From a virus, in the IMG/VR virus record IMGVR_UViG_3300047586_000068, positions 1 to 24,714 of that record: a stretch of DNA of 24,714 nucleotides. The stretch is one strand, 5' to 3'. The stretch's first letter is position 1; each line of letters starts with the position of its first letter. The notes under the pieces are model-generated. The model searched no databases. It was given only the letters and a program-made list of their open reading frames with translations, and was not told where the DNA came from. This document shows, piece after piece, positions 7,462 to 14,399 of the stretch. Position numbers and translations under genes: made by a program.

Positions 7462-7771
7462 AGACCCCGCTCGCCTCGCCTTCGTGCGCACCCTCCCGTG
7501 CTGCGCTCCAGGCGCCCCCACTGGCTGCCTCGGCACGGTAGCTCCTCACCATCACACCCAGTACCGTGGCATGGGCCAGCGGTCGATGGACGACCAGACC
7601 ATGCCGCTCTGCTGGGGTCACCACCGGGCCTTCCACGACGGCCGAGGGCCATTCCTGGGCTGGGGCCAGGGCCACCGCCGGGCCTGGCAGGACGAGCAGG
7701 TGGCCGCCTGCCAGGTGGCCTGGGACCGGAGTCAGGCCGGGCTCGAGTACGAGCCGCCCATCCCTTTCTAG
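7451..7771 (+). CDS. HNH-type nuclease, DUF968/Ref-like
   Basis: A 106-residue protein starting at an ATG inside the ASCH gene, with AGGA at 7441-7444 as ribosome binding site. It shows the zinc and HNH signature LPCC...GC...APHHHTQ (C17, C18, C26, H33-H35), MDDQTMPLCWGHHRAFHD (C54, H57/H58, H62). This matches small phage proteins of the DUF968 / RecA-dependent nuclease (Ref) superfamily, which cut DNA during recombination or Holliday junction processing. Activity is inferred. The remainder (65-106) is Trp-rich and probably packs against the zinc core. Confidence 0.8.
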   Translation: MAGEDPARLAFVRTLPCCAPGAPTGCLGTVAPHHHTQYRGMGQRSMDDQTMPLCWGHHRAFHDGRGPFLGWGQGHRRAWQDEQVAACQVAWDRSQAGLEYEPPIPF

Positions 7772-7840
7772 TTTACTTCCTTGGACCAAGAGAATATGGT
7801 GTCAGGCGCTGAGATGAACATCCTAACAGCTCCACGTTTG

Positions 7841-7912
7841 AAGGCGGCCACCCTCCCCGGTGGATGCTCGTCTCAGCAACTTGCCGAAGTTGGGTTGCAG
7901 GGTGGCCGCCTT
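7841..7912 (+). promoter_or_regulatory. long leader hairpin abutting a ribosome binding site
   Basis: AAGGCGGCCACCCT (7841-7854) is a perfect inverted repeat of AGGGTGGCCGCCTT (7899-7912), with a 44-base loop. Inside the loop CAACTT (7877-7882) pairs with AAGTTG (7887-7892) across GCCG. The right arm ends directly at GAGGAG (7913-7918), the ribosome binding site of the gene at 7927. The whole 7772-7926 gap is otherwise gene-free. The geometry suggests an RNA element that could gate translation, or a terminator for the previous gene without a T-run. Confidence 0.7.
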
Positions 7913-7944
7913 GAGGAGTGGATCACATGAAACTTGGTGAAGTT
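7878..7944. promoter_or_regulatory. paired AACTT-N4-AAGTT palindromes
   Basis: AACTTGCCGAAGTT (7878-7891) and AACTTGGTGAAGTT (7931-7944) lie 53 bases apart, about five helical turns. With the following GGG they share 15 of 17 bases. One copy is in the leader hairpin loop, the other covers codons 2-6 of the gene at 7927. They could be operator sites for one dimeric regulator or a local duplication. Confidence 0.45.
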
Positions 7945-8289
7945 GGGCACGACCTACGAGGCTTCGAACTGATTGAATTCAGGGACAGATATGACGTCCC
8001 ATGTTCTTTGCAAATGTCGTCTCTTGCGGACTACGAACAGCCTGGCATCAGCGCGGTATGGTTAGGGCCAGACGACGCGGCCCCGAAAGTATTGGCGTCG
8101 AAGGCTGCAAGGCTTGGGGTTGAGACGACGGAAACAACCGGATGGGTTCCGTACCCGGTTCCCAGAGAAGTCCTTCTCACAACACGAGCGCACCTGGGAA
8201 GGGGACAAGTGCAGGCGTTGATCGATCACCTACAAGCGTGGCTCAAAACTGGGTCATTTGAGATTGTGGAGAACGTGGCGAAGGCGTAG
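7927..8289 (+). CDS. small conserved phage protein
   Basis: A 120-residue protein. I chose the ATG at 7927 because GAGGAG lies eight bases upstream; a GTG at 7918 would overlap that site. The text FELIEFRDRYDVPCSLQMSS, AVWLGPDDAAPKVLASKA, TTGWVPYPVPREVLL and RAHLGRGQVQALIDHLQAW is familiar from many phages: a small alpha/beta domain with a C-terminal helix that contains the 'xxLxxxQVxxLixxLxxf' motif. Its role is unknown to me. This gene and the next have clearly lower GC (about 48-57% in the 60-base rows I counted) than the rest of the window, which suggests separate acquisition. Confidence 0.7.
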   Translation: MKLGEVGHDLRGFELIEFRDRYDVPCSLQMSSLADYEQPGISAVWLGPDDAAPKVLASKAARLGVETTETTGWVPYPVPREVLLTTRAHLGRGQVQALIDHLQAWLKTGSFEIVENVAKA

Positions 8290-8296
8290 GTGGCTC

Positions 8297-8725
8297 ATGG
8301 ACTACTCCAAGTTGCTCAAGGATATACGCTGGCAAAAGAAGCGCCTAGAAACCCTTAAGGATGCCGGGTGGAAATGCGAGTTGCTGGGAGAAACCGGAGA
8401 TGGCGTTTCATTGAACGTGCATCACCGACGATACGTAGACGGGGCGATGCCTTGGCAGTACGAACGCGCCGATCTGCTTGTGTTGTGCGACGAATGCCAT
8501 GCGGATTGGCATGAATGGAAAAGGAATCGCAGTACACCATGGTGGATCTCTAGTTGGCGCGAGAAGATGTACGACTCTCTCATGGACTACAAGATCCCAT
8601 ACACGGACGGTAGCTGGGAATGGCAAGATGGACTGGACGAAGGAGACCGGCGTGTATGCTTTCGTCTTGAAAGAAAGTTTGATCGTTTCAAGAAGTTCGC
8701 TTCCGGCGAGGTCAACCTGTCGTGA
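8297..8725 (+). CDS. HNH endonuclease-like protein
   Basis: A 142-residue protein starting at ATG 8297 (MDYSKLLKDIRWQKKRLE). It has one zinc-bound HNH core: C27 in GWKCELLG, HH at 42-43 (LNVHHRRYVDGAMPWQY), and LLVLCDECHADWH (C64, C67, H68, H72). This is the form seen in many freestanding phage HNH proteins, which nick or cut DNA. The C-terminal 70 residues are charged and aromatic and are not recognised. Its gene is in the lower-GC island and its stop overlaps the GTG start of the replication gene, so it is embedded in the replication operon. Confidence 0.82.
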   Translation: MDYSKLLKDIRWQKKRLETLKDAGWKCELLGETGDGVSLNVHHRRYVDGAMPWQYERADLLVLCDECHADWHEWKRNRSTPWWISSWREKMYDSLMDYKIPYTDGSWEWQDGLDEGDRRVCFRLERKFDRFKKFASGEVNLS

Positions 8726-9456
8726 GCTGGGTCAAGCTCGATGACCGCTACTTTAGCAACGGCAAGATCCGGCGTTGCACACCAGGAGCACGTCTGCTCC
8801 ACGTCGCTAGTATGTGCCACTGTGCGGCAGCCTTGAACGATGGCGAGTTCCCGGCCACCGACCTCCCTATGATTCAAGCCGCCGCGGGCATTCCCGATCC
8901 AGAGGCCGTCAATGAGCTCACCAACGGCGGGCTTTGGGATGCGCTTAGGTCAGGATCATGTAACGCTGTTACGGGATACAGGGTTCACGACTTCTTGGAG
9001 TACAACCCACCCGCCGCTCGCGTCCTGGCTGCTCGTAAGGCAACTGCAGAACGTGTTGCTAAGTGGCGAGAGTCACAAGGTAACGCTGTTACTAACGGCG
9101 TTACAAACGGCGTTAGTAACGGTGCCTGTAACACTGCTCCCCCGTCCCCCGTCCCCCGTCCCCTTCCCGAGCCCGTCCCCGCACCAAGAAAACGATCACC
9201 CGCTGCGCGGGTGGAGTCCGCGGCCTTCACCGAGTTTTGGATGGCCTACCCGCGCAAGGTGGCCAAGGGCGCAGCGGTCAAGGCGTGGCCAGGGGACGAA
9301 CACCTTCCCGCCATCCTCGCCGCCTTGGCCTGGCAAGCCAAGAACTGGACCGATCCGAAGTTCATTCCACACCCGGCGACCTACCTGAACCAGAGGCGAT
9401 GGGAAGACGAGCGGCAGACCAAACTAGGTGGCGCCGCCAACTACGGGAGGCTGTGA
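8722..9456 (+). CDS. phage replication initiator / helicase-loader-like protein
   Basis: A 244-residue protein with a GTG start in a GTGA overlap. Residues 1-95 (WVKLDDRYFSNGKIRRC, LLHVASMCHCA, GIPDPEAVNELTNGGLWD, GYRVHDFLEYNP) form a winged-helix domain typical of phage primosome proteins. Residues 118-160 are low-complexity: a TNGV-type repeat, then a Pro-rich linker. Residues 168-230 (AFTEFWMAYPRKVAKGAAVKAW, WIPHP-like ATYLNQRRWEDE) match the C-terminal domain of lambda-O/DnaD-like replication proteins that meets the helicase. The linker DNA carries iteron-like repeats, and the next gene is a DnaB helicase, so it probably binds the origin and loads DnaB. Confidence 0.85.
   Translation: MSWVKLDDRYFSNGKIRRCTPGARLLHVASMCHCAAALNDGEFPATDLPMIQAAAGIPDPEAVNELTNGGLWDALRSGSCNAVTGYRVHDFLEYNPPAARVLAARKATAERVAKWRESQGNAVTNGVTNGVSNGACNTAPPSPVPRPLPEPVPAPRKRSPAARVESAAFTEFWMAYPRKVAKGAAVKAWPGDEHLPAILAALAWQAKNWTDPKFIPHPATYLNQRRWEDERQTKLGGAANYGRL
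8960..9136. repeat. iteron-like repeats, candidate replication origin
   Basis: GTAACGCTGTTAC occurs at 8960-8972 and again at 9080-9092. The second copy is followed without gap by related dyads TAACGGCGTTA (9093-9103), AACGGCGTTA (9106-9115), GTAACGG (9116-9122) and GTAACAC (9128-9134). Each full copy is a palindrome (GTAAC...GTTAC or TAACG...CGTTA). They lie in the linker-coding part of the initiator gene and are followed by a C-rich strand-biased tract at about 9138-9182. This is the arrangement of the lambda origin inside gene O. Origin function is inferred. Confidence 0.6.
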
Positions 9457-9458
9457 CC

Positions 9459-10826
9459 ATGGACATCGAGCTGATCCCTCCGCATTTCCCAGAAGCCGAG
9501 CGCGCCGTCATTGGGTCCGCGCTGCTCTATGCTGACCGTGCCCTGGCGAACACCGCCGGGCTCAGGCACGACGAGTTCATGCTCACGAACCACCGGGACG
9601 CCTGGGAGGCGATACGGGCGGCAGAGCGCAAGCCGGGCGGCATCGTTGACGTGATCTCGGTGGGCGCCGAGGTGAAGGCGCTCGGGACAGAGCCACGCTT
9701 CGAACGTGGCTGGGGACCGTGGGCGGTAGACACAGCAAAGGCGGCCTGCCTCCCCGAGCAGGTGTCTCATTTTGCCGGCATGGTGCGCGAGGCGGCGGCA
9801 GCCAGGAAGCTGATCGCGCTGTGCGCGGAGTTGCAGGCCAGAGCCTACACCGGGACCCCGTGGCCAGAGCTGCTAGACCAGGCGCGCGCTGGCATCGGGG
9901 AGCTTGAGACGGCCGGTGCGGACAGCCTCACCCGCCACATTTACGAGCCCATGAAGGAGTTCGTCTACGAGCTGGACCAGCAACAACAGGGGATCAAGCC
10001 CGAGATCATCAGCACATCGATCGCCACGCTCGACGACGTTCTCGATGGGTTCGAGGGTGGGCAGCTTATTGTCGTGGCGGCCCGGCCCGGCAAAGGCAAG
10101 ACCGCCCTCGCCTGCAATATGGCGGCGGCAAACGCTCTCCGGTGTGTGCCGTGCCTGATCTTCTCGCTCGAAATGCGAATGCGCAAGCTGGCCCGCCGGA
10201 TGCTCATCTGGGCTACGAAGGTCACGGGGCGCGACATGGCCGGCGCAGACTTGGCTACCTGGAAGAAAATTCAGGCGGCGGCAGGCGACTTCGAGAATTC
10301 AACGCTCTGGCTGAATGACCGCACCATGCGGCTCGGGCAGATCGTCGCCGAAGCTTGCCGATGGCACGCGCGGCACGTTCGCGGCAAGAGCAAGCGCGCG
10401 ATCGTTTTCGTGGACTACGCGCAGCTCATCCGCGGCGCAGGCGTCAAGGGCGGGCACCGCGAGCAGGAGGTTGCCGCCATCTCGGGGGCCATGAAGGGGC
10501 TTGCCATGCACCTTGACGTCCCCGTGGTCCTACTCGCGCAGCTCAACCGAGAGTGCGAGAAGCGCGGCGGCGCTCCGCTGCTGTCCGACCTGCGCGAGTC
10601 GGGCGCCATCGAGCAGGATGCCGACATCGTGCTTTTCCCACACCGCGAGATCCCCGCCGAAGACCAGGCCATGCGCAACGAGGCCGGGCCGGCTGAGATC
10701 ATCGTAGCCAAGAACCGAGACGGCCGGATTGGCAGTGCGGCGGTGAAGTGGATCCCGGAGCTGATGACTTTCCATGCGGCGACAGATCCGAACGTGGCAG
10801 AGCCGCGAGATTGGAGCGACCGATGA
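9459..10826 (+). CDS. dnaB: replicative DNA helicase, DnaB family
   Basis: A 455-residue protein starting at ATG 9459 with GAGG nine bases upstream. The N-terminal domain (MDIELIPPHFPEAERAVIGS, residues about 8-150) is the DnaB primase-interacting domain. The RecA-like motor has Walker A ARPGKGKT (208-215), Walker B IVFVDYAQL (315-323) and the family signature DLRESGAIEQDAD (377-389). FSLEM (235-239) and AQLNRECEKR (360-369) are the other usual DnaB motifs. It unwinds the fork as a hexamer. The overlapping upstream loader-like gene and the candidate origin inside that gene complete an initiation module. Confidence 0.96.
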   Translation: MDIELIPPHFPEAERAVIGSALLYADRALANTAGLRHDEFMLTNHRDAWEAIRAAERKPGGIVDVISVGAEVKALGTEPRFERGWGPWAVDTAKAACLPEQVSHFAGMVREAAAARKLIALCAELQARAYTGTPWPELLDQARAGIGELETAGADSLTRHIYEPMKEFVYELDQQQQGIKPEIISTSIATLDDVLDGFEGGQLIVVAARPGKGKTALACNMAAANALRCVPCLIFSLEMRMRKLARRMLIWATKVTGRDMAGADLATWKKIQAAAGDFENSTLWLNDRTMRLGQIVAEACRWHARHVRGKSKRAIVFVDYAQLIRGAGVKGGHREQEVAAISGAMKGLAMHLDVPVVLLAQLNRECEKRGGAPLLSDLRESGAIEQDADIVLFPHREIPAEDQAMRNEAGPAEIIVAKNRDGRIGSAAVKWIPELMTFHAATDPNVAEPRDWSDR

Positions 10827-10990
10827 CTGACGAAGCGAAGCTAGCCCGCATTTCCGAGATCATGATCGCGTGGGTGAATCGAGGAGACGAAGACGAGTCA
10901 TCCGCCGACGTGTACCTGGAAAACATCATGGAAGCGCTGGACGGGCGGACCATCAACGGTCTGCCGCTCTCTCCGGGAGGAGACGCATGA
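10823..10990 (+). CDS. small acidic hypothetical protein
   Basis: A 55-residue protein beginning at the ATG that overlaps the helicase stop (ATGA). It is acidic and helical (EAKLARISEIMIAWVNRGDE, ADVYLENIMEALDG). It ends in an ATGA overlap with the next gene. No family is recognised. Its coupling to dnaB suggests co-expression with replication genes. Confidence 0.55.
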   Translation: MTDEAKLARISEIMIAWVNRGDEDESSADVYLENIMEALDGRTINGLPLSPGGDA

Positions 10991-11199
10991 CCAGCACGCC
11001 GATTGAAGACCGCGCCGACTGGTCCCGTCACCGCACCGCCGTCATCGCCGCCCGGTCGGCCGGCCTCTGCTGGTGGTGCGCGCAGCTCGTCGGATTCGCG
11101 AAGACCGCCGTGCCGACGACGACGCCCGAGCTGTGCCCGCGGTGCCGAGCCACGCACCCGAGCCAGCCCGTCACCGCGGAGGTTTCGTCATGCCGCTAG
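10987..11199 (+). CDS. small zinc-finger-like protein
   Basis: A 70-residue protein in ATGA overlap with its upstream neighbour. Two cysteine pairs, CWWC near residues 28-31 and CPRC near 50-53, with 18 residues between them, make a four-cysteine zinc site. Basic and polar flanks suggest nucleic acid or protein binding. The family is unknown. It overlaps the next gene by ten bases. Confidence 0.55.
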   Translation: MTSTPIEDRADWSRHRTAVIAARSAGLCWWCAQLVGFAKTAVPTTTPELCPRCRATHPSQPVTAEVSSCR

Positions 11200-11402
11200 C
11201 CCCCTCCCCCTGTTCCGACTGCGGCCTCGCGCCCGGCCCGCTTGGGAGCGGCGCGGTCTGGTACTGGGAGTGCGGGACGCCGCAGTGTCCAAGCCACTTC
11301 GCCTTCACGCTGGGCCGCACGCTCGAAGAGGCGACCGAGCGCTGGAATTTGGAGCAGTCCCGGCGCGCGGCTGAGCTGGCGGCGGCGGAAGGGAAATCAT
11401 GA
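11190..11402 (+). CDS. small zinc-ribbon protein, Lar-like
   Basis: A 70-residue protein; GCGGAGG at about 11176-11182 serves as its ribosome binding site, inside the upstream gene. Cysteines at CSDCG (8, 11) and WECGTPQCPSHF (28, 33) are followed by TLEEATERWNLEQ. The 'EAxxxWN' helix after a zinc ribbon is the feature that defines Lar-like proteins, so restriction alleviation is one possibility. The similarity is short and the claim moderate. Its stop overlaps the helicase gene start by ATGA. Confidence 0.6.
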   Translation: MPLAPSPCSDCGLAPGPLGSGAVWYWECGTPQCPSHFAFTLGRTLEEATERWNLEQSRRAAELAAAEGKS

Positions 11403-12787
11403 GCGACTACGCAAAATTCGTATCCACCAAAATCAAAGCCCCAGACGTCTTCGGGCATGAGCCTTCCGCCATTCACCCGATGCTGTTTGACTTCCAGGAG
11501 GCGATCACGAAGTGGGCGATTCGTCGTGGCCGCGCGGCCATGTTCGCCGACTGCGGGCTCGGGAAGACGCTCTGCCAGCTTGAATGGGCGCGGCAGTCTG
11601 GCGAGCGAATCCTGATACTCGCGCCGCTCGCGGTGGCAGAACAGACCATCGCCGAGGGCAAGCGCATCGGGCTAGACGTGCGCAAGGTTGACCGACCGGA
11701 CAGCGGGCCGGGAATCCAGATCACCAACTACGAGAAGCTACACCACTTCATCGGCGCGCCCTACGATGGGATCGTCCTTGACGAGTCGGGGATCCTGAAG
11801 AGCCTAGACGGCAAGACGCGCACGATGCTGCTGCGCGAGTTTACGGCCATTCCACGTCGACTGTGTTGCACGGCAACCCCGGCGCCGAACGACCTATCAG
11901 AGCTTGCCAACCACGCCGAGTTCTTGGGGGTGATGTCACGGGTCGAGATGCTTGCGACGTTCTTCGTTCACGACTCCGACCGCAGCGGCTCCGATGGGTG
12001 GAGGCTCAAGGGACATGCCCAGGATGCATTCTGGCGATGGGTCGCCAAGTGGGCAACCTACGTGCGGATGCCATCGGATCTCGGGTTCGATGACGGCGAC
12101 TTCCAACTCCCCGCGCTCACCATCGACCAAGAACTTGTGCGGGTCGATTGGAAGCCAGAAGGGATGCTGTTCTCGGCCGGGCTTGGTGGCATCTCTGATC
12201 GTCGAGACGCCCGACGGAACACGCTAGATGCACGGGTAGAGCGGGCGGCCGAGATCATCAAGGCAAGCGGAGAGCCATGGCTCGTGTGGTGCGGCCTAAA
12301 TGCCGAGGGCGATGGGCTGGAAGATGCACTCGGAGAATCCTGCGAACAGATCGCCGGGTGTGATGCCGACGAAGCGAAGATCGAAAAGGAGCGTCGGTGG
12401 CGAACGGGCGGGGCCAAGACGCTCATCACCAAGTCGTCGATCTTCGGGTGGGGTATGAACTGGCAGCACTGCCACAACATGCTGTTTCTAGGCATCGGAG
12501 ACAGCTACGAGCAATACTACCAGTCGATCCGGCGTTGCTGGCGGTTCGGTCAGAAGCACCCAGTCCGCGCTGTCATCGTGGTGAGCGACGCCGAGCAGAC
12601 CGTGGCCGAGAACGTACGCCGCAAGGAAGTGGATGCCGCTGCACTCGCAGAGGGCATCATCGTCCACGCCAAGGATGCGATGCGGGCCGAGGTGCGTGGC
12701 GCCGAGAATCAGCCGGAAACCTACAACCCAACCGTCAAGATGAAGCTGCCCCCGTGGGCGAAAGGAATGAAGGAATGCGCAGCGTGA
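11399..12787 (+). CDS. phage SNF2/DEAD-like superfamily 2 helicase
   Basis: A 462-residue SF2 ATPase. Motif I is DCGLGKT (51-57), motif II is the DEAH variant LDES (127-130) and motif III is TATPAPND (158-165). The second RecA lobe has SIFGWGMNWQHCHN (347-360) and the arginine-finger motif QSIRRCWRFGQ (375-385). The QxxRRxxRxGQ form places it with SNF2-like phage helicases. Such helicases commonly sit directly before a DNA methyltransferase gene in tailed phages, as here. The pair may act in modification, anti-restriction or recombination-linked replication, but the role is not settled. The ATG is in an ATGA overlap, and the stop overlaps the methyltransferase GTG. Confidence 0.9.
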   Translation: MSDYAKFVSTKIKAPDVFGHEPSAIHPMLFDFQEAITKWAIRRGRAAMFADCGLGKTLCQLEWARQSGERILILAPLAVAEQTIAEGKRIGLDVRKVDRPDSGPGIQITNYEKLHHFIGAPYDGIVLDESGILKSLDGKTRTMLLREFTAIPRRLCCTATPAPNDLSELANHAEFLGVMSRVEMLATFFVHDSDRSGSDGWRLKGHAQDAFWRWVAKWATYVRMPSDLGFDDGDFQLPALTIDQELVRVDWKPEGMLFSAGLGGISDRRDARRNTLDARVERAAEIIKASGEPWLVWCGLNAEGDGLEDALGESCEQIAGCDADEAKIEKERRWRTGGAKTLITKSSIFGWGMNWQHCHNMLFLGIGDSYEQYYQSIRRCWRFGQKHPVRAVIVVSDAEQTVAENVRRKEVDAAALAEGIIVHAKDAMRAEVRGAENQPETYNPTVKMKLPPWAKGMKECAA

Positions 12788-13668
12788 AGGTTTTGGACCA
12801 GCGAATCGAGGCCGATTGGGCGCTCTACCATGGCGATACAATGGAGATCATCAAGGGCATGGAGGACGGCAGCGTAGACCTGTCGGTGTTCTCACCCCCA
12901 TTCGCATCGCTCTACACGTATTCTGCGAGCGAGCGCGACCTCGGCAACTCGAAGGACTATGAGCAGTTCTTCGCCGGGTTCGCTTTTCTCATTCGCGACC
13001 TTCTGCGGGTAACGAAGCCGGGCAGGATTGCGGCGGTCCACTGCCAGGACTTGAGCACCACGAAGTCAACTCACGGCGTGATCGGGTTGCGCGACTTTCC
13101 CGGAGACATCATCCGCGCGTTCTCGAAAGAGGGATGGATCTACGATGGGCGTGTGACCATCGACAAAGACCCACAGGCCCAGGCCATCCGCACCAAGAGC
13201 AAGGCGCTGCTGTTCGTCCAACTTGAAAAGGACAGCACGTGGAGTCGCCCAGCGATGGCGGACTATATCGTGAGATTCCGCGCTCCCGGAGAAAACCAAG
13301 CGCGGGTCAAGCCAGACCTCACCCGCGATGAGTGGATTCTGTGGGCGCGCCCTATCTGGCAGGACATCGACGAGTCGGACACACTCAACACCGCCCTCGC
13401 CCGCGAGGAGAAGGACGAGCGCCACATCTGCCCGCTGCAACTTGGGACCATCGAGCGCTGCGTGCGGTTGTGGTCGAATCCGGGAGAGGTTCTGTTCTCG
13501 CCATTCGCCGGCATCGGGAGCGAGGGAGTGGTGGCACTCCGGCAAGGCCGCAAGTTCATCGGCTGCGAGTTGAAGGAGAGCTACTACACGACGGCGCTGC
13601 GCAACCTCGCGAACGCCACTAGGCAGACCAGCATCTTCGACCGCATCGCCGGCACAGAGCAGACTTGA
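12784..13668 (+). CDS. site-specific DNA methyltransferase (beta class, N4-cytosine or N6-adenine)
   Basis: With the GTG at 12784 the protein is 294 residues. I prefer it to the ATG at 12775 because AAGGA (12770-12774) is nine bases before the GTG but touches the ATG. The catalytic motif SPPF (37-40, in DLSVFSPPF) precedes the SAM-binding FSPFAGIG (238-245), the order of the beta class. SPP[FYW] is more usual for N4-cytosine enzymes, and WARPIW and GCELKESYY are also typical of this phage group. It would methylate phage DNA at an unknown site. No partner restriction endonuclease is visible. The stop lies inside a CTTGACAAG element. Confidence 0.92.
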   Translation: MKVLDQRIEADWALYHGDTMEIIKGMEDGSVDLSVFSPPFASLYTYSASERDLGNSKDYEQFFAGFAFLIRDLLRVTKPGRIAAVHCQDLSTTKSTHGVIGLRDFPGDIIRAFSKEGWIYDGRVTIDKDPQAQAIRTKSKALLFVQLEKDSTWSRPAMADYIVRFRAPGENQARVKPDLTRDEWILWARPIWQDIDESDTLNTALAREEKDERHICPLQLGTIERCVRLWSNPGEVLFSPFAGIGSEGVVALRQGRKFIGCELKESYYTTALRNLANATRQTSIFDRIAGTEQT

Positions 13669-13672
13669 CAAG
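13664..13672. promoter_or_regulatory. CTTGACAAG element overlapping the methyltransferase stop
   Basis: This is a second exact copy of the nine-base dyad CTTG-A-CAAG. TTGACA at 13665-13670 could be a -35 box, but no good -10 follows at 16-18 bases. Another TTGACA occurs at 13701-13706. It may be an operator or a weak promoter for the lysis block. Confidence 0.4.
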
Positions 13673-13700
13673 CCAGCCAAGATGGCGGGGAAAAAGGAAC

Positions 13701-13802
13701 TTGACACCCAGGGAACGATTCATCACGGCACACCCTGAACTGCAAGCGCGCTCGAACATGGAACAAATAGCCAAGCTCCTCGCCGGGCCGCCACGCGGGT
13801 AG
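13701..13802 (+). pseudogene. C-terminal remnant of an HNH-AP2 homing endonuclease
   Basis: The frame from 13701 to the TAG at 13800-13802 reads PRERFITAHPELQARSN and then MEQIAKLLAGPPRG. The two intact HNH-AP2 genes in this window end with REVYIVAHPELMARPNF (near 15106-15150) and RELYIAAHPELMARSNF (near 23030-23080). The shared 'RE-x-[FY]I-x-AHPEL-x-AR-x-N' block shows common descent. The HNH and AP2 parts are missing and no start codon with a ribosome site is present, so this is the decayed tail of a third copy, deleted up against the methyltransferase gene. Its host-side sequence from 13669 to 13700 is unassigned. Confidence 0.75.
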
Positions 13803-13815
13803 ACATCCCCGCGTG
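13792..13815 (+). terminator. 8-bp GC-rich hairpin before the holin gene
   Basis: CACGCGGG (13792-13799) pairs perfectly with CCCGCGTG (13808-13815) around an eight-base loop. It overlaps the stop of the endonuclease remnant and lies about 50 bases before the holin start. No T-run follows, so it is a possible transcript boundary or RNA-stability structure rather than a classical terminator. Confidence 0.45.
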
Positions 13816-13865
13816 AAGGGCGCAAGATACAGGAGTCGCGAGTCCGAAAATGTGAGGAGGTCACC

Positions 13866-14396
13866 ATGAAAGCCCTGATCGCATCCATCGTACCCGAGAT
13901 ACTCGACCTGCTGACCCCGGTCCTCCTCGCCGTTTTCGGGTGGCTGAGCTGGCGCGCTGCCGGCTGGATCAACGCCTACACGAAGAACGCCAAGCTCAAG
14001 GGCATCCTTCTGCGCCTGGACGACGCCGTGTTTACCGCGGTCAGCGCGCTCGAGCAGACCGTCGTGGTCGCCGCGAAGACCGCCGCGAGCGATGGGCAGC
14101 TCACGAAGTCGGACGGCGCGGCCGTGAAAGCTGCGGCTCTCGCCGAGATCAAGTCACACCTCGGGCAGAAGGGCATCGCCGAGCTCCAGGCAATCCTCGG
14201 CGTGAAGCCGGAGGGCTTGGACTCGTTCCTATCGTCTCGCATCGAAGCCTCGGTTTTGCAGTTGCCCGTGCGAACGCAGGTGGCGGGCACGGGCGCCGTA
14301 TCGGTCCAGGTTTCATCCACCGAGGCCGAGACGCCAGTGCTACCCCTGGTCCCCAAGGACCTGGGCACCGCCAGCATCACGATCACCAAGGGCTAG
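13866..14396 (+). CDS. phage holin, LL-H family-like
   Basis: A 176-residue protein with a strong ribosome site (GAGGAGG, 13854-13860). Residues 9-33 (VPEILDLLTPVLLAVFGWLSWRAA within this span) form one transmembrane segment. A helical cytoplasmic part follows, with DDAVFTAVSALEQTVV, KTAASDGQLTKSDGAAVKAA and LGQKGIAELQAILG. The 'VxAVEQ...DGKLT...A' pattern is the LL-H holin signature. The protein would form membrane lesions that let endolysin reach peptidoglycan. The C-terminal 55 residues are Val- and Thr-rich and not typical of the shortest members. It opens the probable lysis region. Confidence 0.82.
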   Translation: MKALIASIVPEILDLLTPVLLAVFGWLSWRAAGWINAYTKNAKLKGILLRLDDAVFTAVSALEQTVVVAAKTAASDGQLTKSDGAAVKAAALAEIKSHLGQKGIAELQAILGVKPEGLDSFLSSRIEASVLQLPVRTQVAGTGAVSVQVSSTEAETPVLPLVPKDLGTASITITKG

Positions 14397-14399
14397 CCC

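Noticed and set aside
9138-9182. C-rich tract as an i-motif or G-quadruplex regulator
   Set aside because: The C-runs encode the Pro-rich linker and are irregular; kept only as part of the origin-like region.
13701-13729. Second TTGACA as a promoter for the holin
   Set aside because: No -10-like hexamer at 16-18 bases; the bases are better explained as the coding remnant of the endonuclease.
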